From NCBI RefSeq assembly GCF_001866135.1, contig NZ_MODW01000001.1, positions 62,001 through 126,000 on the forward strand: a stretch of 64,000 nucleotides of DNA, written 5' to 3'. This stretch comes from Microbacterium sp. LCT-H2. Lineage in GTDB: Bacteria; Actinomycetota; Actinomycetes; Actinomycetales; Microbacteriaceae. A model generated the notes under the pieces. It searched no databases, was not told the origin of the DNA, and worked only from the letters and a program-made list of their open reading frames with translations. Below are positions 16,870 to 24,426 of this stretch, one piece after another. Made by a program: the position numbers and the translations under genes. Every line of letters begins with the position of its first letter. The stretch's first letter is position 1.

Positions 16870-17162
16870 GCTCGAGCGGGCGGGGCCGGGAGCTCCTCCC
16901 CCGAGGATCCCGACCCGCCCACTGGTGCAGTACCCCCCGCACCAGTGCCGGAACTCCGCCCCCCGGTGGAGTCCATTTCGGCTGTCTCTACGGGATGAGA
17001 CGAAGGGGCGCCCGGTTCATTACGCGGTTCTCGGAAAAAAGTTCAGAAAACTTTTCGGGCGGTCCGCGCCGGGCGCCGCGGAGCCCTCCCGAGCATCTCC
17101 TCCGAGTCCGTGCCGGGGCTGGCCACCATGCCGATTTCGCGAGACAATGGAGAGACCGCGTA

Positions 17163-17228
17163 ATGAAAGACGCCTTCTCGCGTCTCTCTTCCTGGGGACG
17201 GCTGTGTGCCCCGGGACCAGATGGATGA
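17163..17228 (+). CDS. 21-residue leader peptide coupled to sigma factor
   Basis: A short ORF MKDAFSRLSSWGRLCAPGPDG has a good GGAGAG box (17149-17154) 8 nt before its ATG. Its TGA overlaps the sigma-factor ATG at 17225 (ATGA). The sigma gene lacks its own ribosome-binding site, so reading this leader may be needed to translate it. No homologue is recognised. It could also be a chance ORF; the overlap geometry and SD are the only support. Confidence 0.5.
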   Translation: MKDAFSRLSSWGRLCAPGPDG

Positions 17229-19225
17229 CCGTGCACCGAGAGAACACCACACCAGACGAGACCATCGGCGATGCCGATCTGATCCTCCGCGTCCGCTCCG
17301 GCGACAAGGGGGCGTTCGGGGAACTCTGGAGGCGGCACTACCCCTCCGGCATGACCGTCGCGCGATCGGTGACATCCTCGATCGATCCGGACGACCTGGT
17401 GCAGGAGTCCTATACCCGCATCTACCAGGCGATCCTCAAGGGCGGCGGCCCCAACGGCTCGTTCCGCGCCTACCTCTTCACCAGCATCCGCAACACCGCC
17501 GCCGCGTGGGGACGCGCACGCCGCGAGACCGCCATCGACGAGCTCGACACGGTCGCCGACCCGGACAGCACCGAGCACGCCACGAACGAGGCCCTCGACC
17601 GCAGCCTCACCGCGCAGGCCTTCCGCAGCCTCCCGTCGCGTTGGCAGGAGGTGCTCTGGTACACCGAGATCGAGCAGATGAAGCCCCAGGAGGTGGCTCC
17701 GCTCCTCGGCATGAAGGCCGGCGCGGTGTCGCAGCTCGCCTTCCGCGCCCGCGAAGGGCTCCGAGAGGCGTGGATCCAGGCGCACCTGCGCAGCGCGAGC
17801 CCCGGCTCGGAGTGCCAGTGGACGATCGAGCATCTCGGTGCCTACTCGCGCGGCAACCTCGCCACCCGCGACCACCGTCGCCTCGAGTTGCACCTCGACG
17901 AGTGCGCCCGCTGCATGATCGTCGCGGCCGAGGCCAAGGACGTCTCCACGCGCCTCGCCCTCGTCCTGCTCCCGCTCGTCCTCGGCGCCACCGGCGCCTC
18001 GGGGTACCTCGCGGCTCTCCAGGGCGGTGCGCCGGTCCTGGCAGTGGCGGGGATGTCGTCCACCATTCCGGGTGCGGTCTTCGTCGGAGACGGCGGCATC
18101 GGCCAGGCCGCGGCAGCCACCTCCGGCTCCGGCGCAGCCGGATCCGGAGCCGGGTCCGCCGGCGGCGCGGGCACGGGCGCAAGCACGGGTGGCGTCTTCA
18201 CCGGCATGGGCGCCGTCGTCGGTGCCGGGTCCGCCGCCCTCGTGGTCGCCGGAGTGGTCGCCGCTGCGGCGATCGTCCCCGGACTCACGGGTGCGAACCC
18301 GGCGACATCGCTGCCCAGCGCCTCCGACACCGATCCGTCGTCGATCACGACCGACATCGCGCCGGACTCGTCGCTCGACCTCGACGAGCCCGTGGTGATC
18401 GAGACGCCGGACGTCGAGCAGCCGCCGGCTCCGCCCGCCGAGGAGGAGGCGGCTCCGCCGGTCTCTTCGGAGACCGGACCCGACGCGGCTCCCGCTGCCC
18501 CGGTGACGACTCCTGTGCTTCCCGAGGCCACGCTGCCGCCCGTCGCTCCCGTGGACCCGATCGATCCGGTGGACCCCGTCGACCCGGTGGACCCCGTCGA
18601 TCCGGTGGACCCGGTCGATCCAGTGGACCCCGTCGACCCGGTGGACCCCGCGATCCCCACGGACCCGCCCACCTGGAGCACCGCCGACGTCTGGTTCGGC
18701 GACGATCTGCACTGGTACTACTTCGTGCCGGTCGTCGGAGCACCGGGCACCGTCGTTCAGGCACTGCTCGACGGTCAGGAGAGCGACAGCACTGTCCTCG
18801 GCGAGGATGGCACCGGCTTCGTTCAGCTGCGCGCATCCCTCGACCAGTTCCTGTTGGCCAGCCTCGTGCCGGTGACCTTCCGCTACGTGCTGCCCTCCGG
18901 CGAGGCCGGCCCATCGGCAACCACCTCGCTCTACTCGCTCGAACCCCAGGGAGCAGGCGCGGACGAGCGTACCGCGGCCATCGATCCCGTGGAGCAGCCG
19001 GCGGTCGTCGTCGAGGATGCCGACCCGGCACCCGAAGCGCCTGTCGCCGCTGCCGAGACACCGGTCGATGAGGTCGCGGCACCCGTCGAGGCCGCTCCAG
19101 TACCCGCAGAGGCCACGCCGACGGAGCCCGCACCGGCCCCCGAAGCTGCACCGGTCGCGCCCGCACCGGCCGCGAACCCTGCCGCGACAGAAGCCCCGGC
19201 GGAGGACGCTCCGGTCGCGGAATAG
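17225..19225 (+). CDS. Sigma-70 family factor fused to anti-sigma zinc finger and surface module
   Basis: A 666-residue multidomain regulator. Residues about 20-95 look like sigma region 2 (SIDPDDLVQESYTRIYQAIL) and about 125-185 like region 4 (LPSRWQEVLWYTEIEQMKP, then EVAPLLGMKAGAVSQLAFRA). A zinc-binding anti-sigma motif HLDECARC follows (His222, Cys226, Cys229). Hydrophobic segments lie at about 242-265 and 327-354, followed by a Pro/Glu/Val-rich tail. The tail includes eleven VDP/IDP units (residues 443-475, bases 18551-18649) and a small domain around WFGDDLHWYYFVPVVG. Sigma and anti-sigma in one chain with a probable outside domain suggests a membrane-tethered sensor. ATG 17225 is chosen for overlap with the leader. 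Signal and regulon are unknown. Confidence 0.8.
   Translation: MTVHRENTTPDETIGDADLILRVRSGDKGAFGELWRRHYPSGMTVARSVTSSIDPDDLVQESYTRIYQAILKGGGPNGSFRAYLFTSIRNTAAAWGRARRETAIDELDTVADPDSTEHATNEALDRSLTAQAFRSLPSRWQEVLWYTEIEQMKPQEVAPLLGMKAGAVSQLAFRAREGLREAWIQAHLRSASPGSECQWTIEHLGAYSRGNLATRDHRRLELHLDECARCMIVAAEAKDVSTRLALVLLPLVLGATGASGYLAALQGGAPVLAVAGMSSTIPGAVFVGDGGIGQAAAATSGSGAAGSGAGSAGGAGTGASTGGVFTGMGAVVGAGSAALVVAGVVAAAAIVPGLTGANPATSLPSASDTDPSSITTDIAPDSSLDLDEPVVIETPDVEQPPAPPAEEEAAPPVSSETGPDAAPAAPVTTPVLPEATLPPVAPVDPIDPVDPVDPVDPVDPVDPVDPVDPVDPVDPAIPTDPPTWSTADVWFGDDLHWYYFVPVVGAPGTVVQALLDGQESDSTVLGEDGTGFVQLRASLDQFLLASLVPVTFRYVLPSGEAGPSATTSLYSLEPQGAGADERTAAIDPVEQPAVVVEDADPAPEAPVAAAETPVDEVAAPVEAAPVPAEATPTEPAPAPEAAPVAPAPAANPAATEAPAEDAPVAE
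18551..18649 (+). repeat. 9-nt coding tandem repeat (VDP units)
   Basis: Eleven consecutive 9-nt units encode VDP, with IDP as the second unit. Third positions vary (GTG/GTC, GAC/GAT, CCG/CCC/CCA), so the repeat is kept at protein level. It probably forms a stiff spacer across the cell wall. Confidence 0.85.
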
Positions 19226-19234
19226 ACTGGACGT

Positions 19235-19606
19235 ATGACCCCGGATTCCTCCCCTGTCGCCGGCGTCGACCGTCCGGCCCTCACGGCCCTCGACATCGTG
19301 CGCGTGATCGTCCTCATCGCGGCGATCGCCTCGCTCGCCCTGTGGGGGTTCGCGAGCTGGGATCTGCCGTGGAACATCGTGATCGGCGTCGGCGCCCCCG
19401 TTGTCGCCCTGCTGCTGTGGGCGCTGTTCCTCTCTCCGCGCCCCGTGCTCCGCGTGCACCCTTTCCTCCGCGCGGTCGTCGAGCTCTTCATCTACGTCGG
19501 CGTGACCATCGCGTGGTGGTCCATGGGCCAGGCCCTCATCGGCACGGCCTTCGCGCTGGTGGCCGTCGTCGCCGGGGTCCTCAGCGGGCGCCGCGCCCTG
19601 GCATGA
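19235..19606 (+). CDS. YrdB-like DUF2568 membrane protein
   Basis: A 123-residue integral membrane protein with four predicted helices (about 20-40, 48-68, 79-99 and 102-120). It resembles the YrdB/DUF2568 family: the segment WDLPWNIVIGVGAPVVALLL, the LSPRP turn and ELFIYVGVTIAWWSMG. No enzymatic motif is seen and the function is unknown. It begins 9 nt after the sigma-factor stop and precedes an FAD oxidase gene by 10 nt, so co-transcription with both is likely. Confidence 0.7.
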   Translation: MTPDSSPVAGVDRPALTALDIVRVIVLIAAIASLALWGFASWDLPWNIVIGVGAPVVALLLWALFLSPRPVLRVHPFLRAVVELFIYVGVTIAWWSMGQALIGTAFALVAVVAGVLSGRRALA

Positions 19607-19616
19607 GCGCACGGTC

Positions 19617-20981
19617 GTGAGCGTCGTCTCGCTGCTCCGCGACGCCCTCGGGGCGCGCGTGGACGTCAGCGAGCAGACGCGGCGCGTGACCAGAGCCGAC
19701 CGCTCCGGTCACGCCGCGGTGGGCCTTCCCCTGGCCGTCGTCCACGCGGAGAGCGTGGACGACGTGCAGCAGACCATGCGGATCGCGACCGCGACGCGCA
19801 CGCCCGTCGTCGTGCGCGGTGCCGGAACCGGACTCGCCGGAGCCGCCAATGCCGGAGACGGGGAGATCGTCCTCTCCCTCCGCCGCATGGACGCCATCCT
19901 CGAGGTCCGACAGGACGATCTCCTCGCCGTGGTCGAACCGGGCATCCTCAACGCCGACCTCAACGCGCATCTGGCGACCCAGGGACTCTGGTGGCCGCCC
20001 GATCCCGCCAGTCGCGACATCTCCACCGTCGGCGGCAACATCGCGACCGGAGCCGGCGGACTGCTCTGCGCGAAGTACGGCGTCGTCCGCGATGCGGTGC
20101 TCGGTGTCGATCTCGTGCTGGCCGACGGCCGCCTGCTCCACCTCGGGCACCGCAGCGTGAAGGGCGTCACCGGGCTCGACCTCACCGCCCTCGTCGTGGG
20201 GTCGGAGGGAACGCTCGGCGTCGTCGTCGGGGCCACGCTCAAGCTGCGCCGCCTGGTGCCGGGCGAGACCTGCACGGTTACGGCGACCTTCCCGGGCGTG
20301 CGCGCGGCGGCCGCAGGATCCGCGGCGGTGACCGCCGCGGGGATCCAGCCCGCGATCATGGAGCTCATGGATGCCGCGAGCCTCGCCGCCGTCCACGCCC
20401 TGCTCGCCCTCCCTGCGCCGACGCCGGGCGCCGCCCAGCTCACGATCCAGACCGACGGTCCCGCCGCGCGTGCGGAGGCGGAGGCCATCGCCGGCATCCT
20501 CAGCGACCACGAGGGCGTTCCCGTGGTCTCGCACGACCCCGTCGAGGGCGATCGTCTGCTCGCGATCCGCCGTTCCATGCACGCAGCGATGGCGTCACTC
20601 GGGACCACGCTCATCGAGGACGTCTCGGTACCGCGGAGCGCGATGCCGGCCATGTTCGACGAGATCGCCCGGATCGAGCGCGAGTACGACATGGTCATCC
20701 CGACCGTGGCCCATGCCGGCGACGGCAACCTGCATCCGAACTTCATCTTCGAGGGGCCGGAGACCCCGCCGCTGGTGTGGGCGGCGGCCGACGAGCTCTT
20801 CCGCGCCGCGATCCGGCTGGGCGGCACCCTCACCGGCGAGCACGGCATCGGCGTCCTCAAACGGCGCTGGCTGGCCGACGAGCTCGGTGACGATCAGTGG
20901 CGCCTCCAGCGCGACATCGCCGCGGTCTTCGACCCGCTCGGCATCCTCAACCCCGGAAAGGTCTTCTCTCCCGATGCCTGA
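19617..20981 (+). CDS. FAD-linked oxidase, glycolate/D-lactate oxidase GlcD type
   Basis: A 454-residue flavoprotein of the GlcD/D-lactate dehydrogenase group. Residues about 35-215 are the PCMH FAD-binding domain (VVRGAGTGLAGAANAGDGEI, NIATGAGGLLCAKYGV, LVVGSEGTLGVV). The C-terminal FAD-oxidase domain has VAHAGDGNLHPNFIFEGPE with metal-binding histidines and LTGEHGIGVLKRRWL. The family oxidises 2-hydroxy acids such as glycolate or D-lactate. The GTG start at 19617 is the best-placed start; no strong SD. It overlaps the NUDIX gene by 8 nt. The exact substrate cannot be read from the sequence. Confidence 0.88.
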   Translation: MSVVSLLRDALGARVDVSEQTRRVTRADRSGHAAVGLPLAVVHAESVDDVQQTMRIATATRTPVVVRGAGTGLAGAANAGDGEIVLSLRRMDAILEVRQDDLLAVVEPGILNADLNAHLATQGLWWPPDPASRDISTVGGNIATGAGGLLCAKYGVVRDAVLGVDLVLADGRLLHLGHRSVKGVTGLDLTALVVGSEGTLGVVVGATLKLRRLVPGETCTVTATFPGVRAAAAGSAAVTAAGIQPAIMELMDAASLAAVHALLALPAPTPGAAQLTIQTDGPAARAEAEAIAGILSDHEGVPVVSHDPVEGDRLLAIRRSMHAAMASLGTTLIEDVSVPRSAMPAMFDEIARIEREYDMVIPTVAHAGDGNLHPNFIFEGPETPPLVWAAADELFRAAIRLGGTLTGEHGIGVLKRRWLADELGDDQWRLQRDIAAVFDPLGILNPGKVFSPDA

Positions 20982-21381
20982 CATCCACGTGAGCGCGGCC
21001 GTGATCGTCGATGCGGAAGGGCGGGTCCTCGTCGTCCGCAAGCACGGCACGACCCGCTTCATGCAGCCCGGAGGCAAGCCGGAGCCCGGCGAGTCCCCCG
21101 TCGAGACCCTCATCCGCGAGCTGCAGGAGGAGCTCGGCCTCGAACTCACGGAGTCCGACCTGCGCCCTCTGGGTCGCTTCGAGTCGGCAGCCGCCAATGA
21201 ACCGGGTCACCGCGTCGTGGCCGACGCGTTCTCGGCCTCGATCGATCCCGACGGGGTCCGCGTGCAGGCCGAGCTCGCCGAACTGCGCTGGATCACCCCG
21301 GAGGACGCCGCGGCGCTCCCGCTGGCCCCGCTCAGCGTCGAGCACCTGCTGCCGCTCGCGTGGCCGACCGGAGCGCGCTAG
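20974..21381 (+). CDS. NUDIX hydrolase
   Basis: A 135-residue NUDIX protein. The catalytic box is visible as GGKPEPGESPVETLIRELQE followed by ELGLEL, giving the G-x5-E-x7-REUxEExGU pattern. The family cleaves nucleoside diphosphate derivatives, including oxidised nucleotides and NDP-sugars. The substrate is not predictable here. The ATG lies inside the end of the FAD oxidase gene, so the two are translationally coupled. It is convergent with nagB, with a 9-nt gap. Confidence 0.9.
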   Translation: MPDIHVSAAVIVDAEGRVLVVRKHGTTRFMQPGGKPEPGESPVETLIRELQEELGLELTESDLRPLGRFESAAANEPGHRVVADAFSASIDPDGVRVQAELAELRWITPEDAAALPLAPLSVEHLLPLAWPTGAR

Positions 21382-21390
21382 CGCCTCGGA

Positions 21391-22170
21391 TCAGATGCCC
21401 TGCCAGGACGGCTTGTTCGCGAACGTGTAGCGATAGTAGTCGGCAAGCTGCAGCTTCGAGGCGGCGGCCTCATCGACGACGACGGTCGCGTGCGGGTGCA
21501 GCTGGATGGCCGACCCGGGCAGCAGCGCGGTGAGCGGCCCCTCGACCGCACCGGCCACGGCCTCGGCCTTGCCTTCGCCGAACGCCAGCAGCACGAGGTG
21601 GCGCGCCTCCAGGATGGTCCCCAGGCCCTGCGTGATGCAGTGCATCGGCACATCGTCGATCGAGTCGAAGAAGCGGGCGTTGTCCTCGCGGGTCTGCTCC
21701 GTCAGCGTCTTCACCCGCGTGCGGGAGGCGAAGGAGGATCCGGGCTCGTTGAACCCGATGTGCCCGTCGGTGCCGATGCCGAGGATCTGCAGGTCGACCC
21801 CGCCGGCCGCGGCGATGGCCGCGTCGTAGTCCTCACCGGCGTGCTGGATGGTGGCCTCCGCGCCGTTCGGCACGTGGATGCGCTTCGGGTCGAGGCCGAG
21901 CGGCTCGACCACCTCGCGCGTGATCACCGAGCGGTAGCTCTCCGGGTGGGAGGGGTCGATCCCGACGTACTCGTCGAGCGCGAAGCCCCGCACCTGCGAG
22001 ACGTCGCGCCCCGCCAGGCGGCTGCGGAGTGCCTGGTAGACGGGCAACGGCGTCGATCCGGTCGCGAGCCCCAGGACGGCGTCCTGACGACGGTCGATGA
22101 GCTCGACGATCTCGGTGGCGACCAGGGCACCGGCGGCCTCGGCATTCTCGACGATGACGACCTCAGCCAT
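21391..22170 (-). CDS. nagB: Glucosamine-6-phosphate deaminase
   Basis: A 259-residue NagB that converts glucosamine-6-phosphate to fructose-6-phosphate and ammonia. Motifs: GLATGSTPLPVYQAL (phosphate loop), FALDEYVGIDPSHPESY with the catalytic acid, and GIGTDGHIGFNEPGSSF. GAAGGAGA precedes the ATG. The start overlaps the 3' end of the ROK kinase by 8 nt, so it is the last gene of a repressor-kinase-nagB operon. It links amino sugars released by the GH20 enzymes to glycolysis. Confidence 0.96.
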   Translation of the reverse strand: MAEVVIVENAEAAGALVATEIVELIDRRQDAVLGLATGSTPLPVYQALRSRLAGRDVSQVRGFALDEYVGIDPSHPESYRSVITREVVEPLGLDPKRIHVPNGAEATIQHAGEDYDAAIAAAGGVDLQILGIGTDGHIGFNEPGSSFASRTRVKTLTEQTREDNARFFDSIDDVPMHCITQGLGTILEARHLVLLAFGEGKAEAVAGAVEGPLTALLPGSAIQLHPHATVVVDEAAASKLQLADYYRYTFANKPSWQGI

Positions 22171-23128
22171 GCGGAACGATCTCCTTCTCAGAAATGGATG
22201 CGCCCACCAGAGCGGCGCCGAAGGCGGCGGCGGGGGAACCCGCGGGGAGCAGTTCGATTCTCTCATCCAGCCGCAGGGACTTCAGGAACGGTGACGCCTG
22301 GGCGCCCGCGTGCAGGGCGGCACGGATGCCGTCCGCGAGTCGACCGCCGAGCGCGGTGAGACCGCCGCCGATGACCACGGTCTCGACGTCGGCCGACAGC
22401 ACGAGCACGCGCACGGCCGCCGCAGCCCCGAAGAAGAGGTCCGCCTGCAGGGCAAGGGCGTGCGGATCGCCGGCGTCGGCCGCCTCCACGATGTCCTTGA
22501 CCGGCAGCGCGCCAGGGCGCCCCCAGGCCTTGGCCAGCGCCCCGCCGCCGCAGAACGTCTCCACGCAGCCGCGCTGTCCGCAGCCGCACAATCTCCCGCG
22601 GGGGTCGACGGAGAGGTGCCCGACCTCGCCCGCGGTCCCCCGCGCCCCACGCCAGATGCGGCCGTCGACGACGATGCCGGCCGCGACGCCGGTGCCGAGG
22701 TTCAGGTAGGCCATCGAGCCGGCGACGTCGCTCAGGACGGCGGCGCCGAGCGCGGCCGCCTTCACGTCGTTCTCCACTCGGAAGGGGACGCCCAGCGCCT
22801 GCTCGGCGCGCGCCGCGAGGTCGAGCGACTCCACGCCGAGGTTCACGGCGTGCAGCACACGTCCGCTCTCCACGTCCACGAGGCCGGGGATGCCGATGCC
22901 GGCGGATCCGACGGCGGACAGCGGCAGCCCGCTCTCCTCAGCGAGGGCGGCGACGGTCGAGACGATGCTGTCGACGACGGCGTCCTCCCCCCACCCGGTC
23001 GGGCGACGCAGGCGGGCGAGGATCGTTCCGGCCGGGTCCACGGCGACGGCGTCGATCTTGGTGCCGCCGACGTCCAGGCCCACGCGAAGGGGCCGACCGG
23101 CGCGGTCGGCCGAGGCGGGGACGATCAT
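22163..23128 (-). CDS. ROK family sugar kinase, probably N-acetylglucosamine kinase
   Basis: A 321-residue ROK-family kinase. It shows the ATP-binding DVGGTKIDAVAVD near residue 19, the ExGH segment GEVGHLSVDP that contacts the sugar, and the zinc cluster CGCGQRGCVE. ROK kinases phosphorylate glucose, GlcNAc, ManNAc or related hexoses. Its place directly before nagB and behind a ROK repressor favours an N-acetylamino sugar, but this is inferred. The ATG at 23128 lies 31 nt after the repressor gene, with GGAG-like bases upstream. The length is typical. Confidence 0.88.
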   Translation of the reverse strand: MIVPASADRAGRPLRVGLDVGGTKIDAVAVDPAGTILARLRRPTGWGEDAVVDSIVSTVAALAEESGLPLSAVGSAGIGIPGLVDVESGRVLHAVNLGVESLDLAARAEQALGVPFRVENDVKAAALGAAVLSDVAGSMAYLNLGTGVAAGIVVDGRIWRGARGTAGEVGHLSVDPRGRLCGCGQRGCVETFCGGGALAKAWGRPGALPVKDIVEAADAGDPHALALQADLFFGAAAAVRVLVLSADVETVVIGGGLTALGGRLADGIRAALHAGAQASPFLKSLRLDERIELLPAGSPAAAFGAALVGASISEKEIVPHG

Positions 23129-23159
23129 CGGATGCCGTTCCCGGTCATGGTCGCGGAGG

Positions 23160-24347
23160 TCACGACACCCCCAGCTGCCCGGAGAGCACCATCACTGCGG
23201 CGCCCCGGAGCACGATGTCGTCCTGACGGGTGAGCCGCACCATGACGTCCTCGAACACACCCTCGAGCGTCCGCGCGTGGAGCGTCTCGACGGCCGCGTC
23301 GATGAGCGTGCCGTCCAGCAGTTCGGCGGGCCCGGAGAGCACGACCTCGGACAGGTCGAGGGCGGCGACGATCGGGGCGATCGCGATCGCCATGCGGGTC
23401 CCGGAGTCGCGGAGGATCTCCTCGCGCGCGGCCGGGTCGGCGTCGAGCGCCTCCTGCATGCGACTCACGCTCAGCCAGGCCTCCAGGCAGCCGATCTTGC
23501 CGCACGCGCAGCGCGGGCCGCCGTCCGTGCCGACGACGACGTGACCGATCTCGCCCGCGGCGAAACGGCTGCCGAGGAGCGGCTGGCTGCCGGTGATCAG
23601 CCCGGCCCCCACGCCGCGGCCGATCTTGATCAGCATGAAGTCGGCTTCCGCCTCGCCGAACGTGTACTCGGCGAGGACCGCGGCATTCGCGTCGTTCCGC
23701 GCCAGCACGGGCAGGTCGAGGTCGGCGCTGAGCTTCGCCTCCAGCGGGAAGTCGGTCCAGCCGAGGTTGGGCGAGCTGAGGACGAGGCCGTCCGGACGCA
23801 CGACACCCGGGGTGCCGATGCCGACGCCGAGCACCGGCTGCGTGGCGATCTCGACGAGGGTCTGCGCGAGGCCGCGGAGGGCATCGTACGCCGCGTCGCC
23901 GTCCGGCGTCTCCGGACGCGGCACCTGCCGCCGCTCCAGGACGTCGCCGTCGAGACTGAGCACGGCCCCCTCGAACGCGGTCGGTCCTGACAGGTCGAGC
24001 CCGATGATCTGATGCCCCACCCGGTCGATGTCGATGAGGATCGGCGGCTTTCCGGGGCCGACCGCCTCGCGGACGCCGATCTCGACGACGATGCCGTCGG
24101 CGATGAACTCCGCGACGAGGTCGGAGATCGTGACCCGCGTGAGGCCCGTCTCGCGGGAGAGGTCAGCGCGGCTCATCGCCCCCGAGTGGTAGAGCGTCTG
24201 CAGCACGAGTGCGCGGTTGTGGCCGCGGGCGTGCTCGGGGAGCACCTTGGTGCGCGAACGGAGATGCCGCGCAGGGCCGAAGGCGTGCGCGTTCGCGGCG
24301 ACGAAGTCTGTCGTCGCCGCGGGGCGCTGATCATCCGAAACGGACAT
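23160..24347 (-). CDS. ROK family transcriptional repressor (NagC-like)
   Basis: A 395-residue ROK regulator. Residues about 40-100 are a winged helix (HNRALVLQTLYHSGAMSRAD, LSRETGLTRVTISDLVAEF). The rest is a sugar-binding ROK fold with GLDLSGPTAFEGAVL, the ExGH segment GEIGHVVVG and the zinc cluster CACGKIGCLEAW. Such proteins usually lose DNA binding when bound to an amino sugar or its phosphate. It leads the operon with the kinase and nagB. An operator-like site (24351-24371) lies just before its start, and a similar one at 28892-28911, suggesting autoregulation and control of the deacylase operon. Confidence 0.9.
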   Translation of the reverse strand: MSVSDDQRPAATTDFVAANAHAFGPARHLRSRTKVLPEHARGHNRALVLQTLYHSGAMSRADLSRETGLTRVTISDLVAEFIADGIVVEIGVREAVGPGKPPILIDIDRVGHQIIGLDLSGPTAFEGAVLSLDGDVLERRQVPRPETPDGDAAYDALRGLAQTLVEIATQPVLGVGIGTPGVVRPDGLVLSSPNLGWTDFPLEAKLSADLDLPVLARNDANAAVLAEYTFGEAEADFMLIKIGRGVGAGLITGSQPLLGSRFAAGEIGHVVVGTDGGPRCACGKIGCLEAWLSVSRMQEALDADPAAREEILRDSGTRMAIAIAPIVAALDLSEVVLSGPAELLDGTLIDAAVETLHARTLEGVFEDVMVRLTRQDDIVLRGAAVMVLSGQLGVS

Positions 24348-24350
24348 GTT

Positions 24351-24371
24351 TGTTAGTAGACCTTACGAACA
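24351..24371. promoter_or_regulatory. Putative ROK operator upstream of the repressor gene
   Basis: TTGTTAGTAGACCTTACGAA lies immediately before the repressor start. Read on the minus strand it matches the site at 28892-28911 at 14 of 21 positions, with consensus TTYGTANNGNCNNCTAACAA, an imperfect palindrome of TTGTTAG halves. Confidence 0.55.
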
Positions 24372-24426
24372 GGAATTGTGCAACTGTCCCGCGCGATTCC
24401 GCGGGCAGGGTTACCGAAACGTGACA

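Larger units (their letters stand above)
16718..17162. other. Intergenic region with hairpins and AT-rich leader
   Basis: No protein-coding gene is supported here before the small leader ORF at 17163. It holds two hairpins with the same loop (16769-16813 and 16821-16869), a third small hairpin ACTGGTGC/GCACCAGT (16921-16946), and an AT-rich stretch near 17030-17060. Within that stretch AAAAGTT-N5-AACTTTT could be an operator or a promoter-proximal structure for the sigma-factor gene. Confidence 0.6.

Noticed and set aside
17842..18681. Minus-strand ORF opposite the sigma factor with Gly-Ser-Thr repeats
   Set aside because: It is the mirror of the VDP coding repeat; the plus-strand frame has sigma and zinc-finger motifs, and the minus frame has none.
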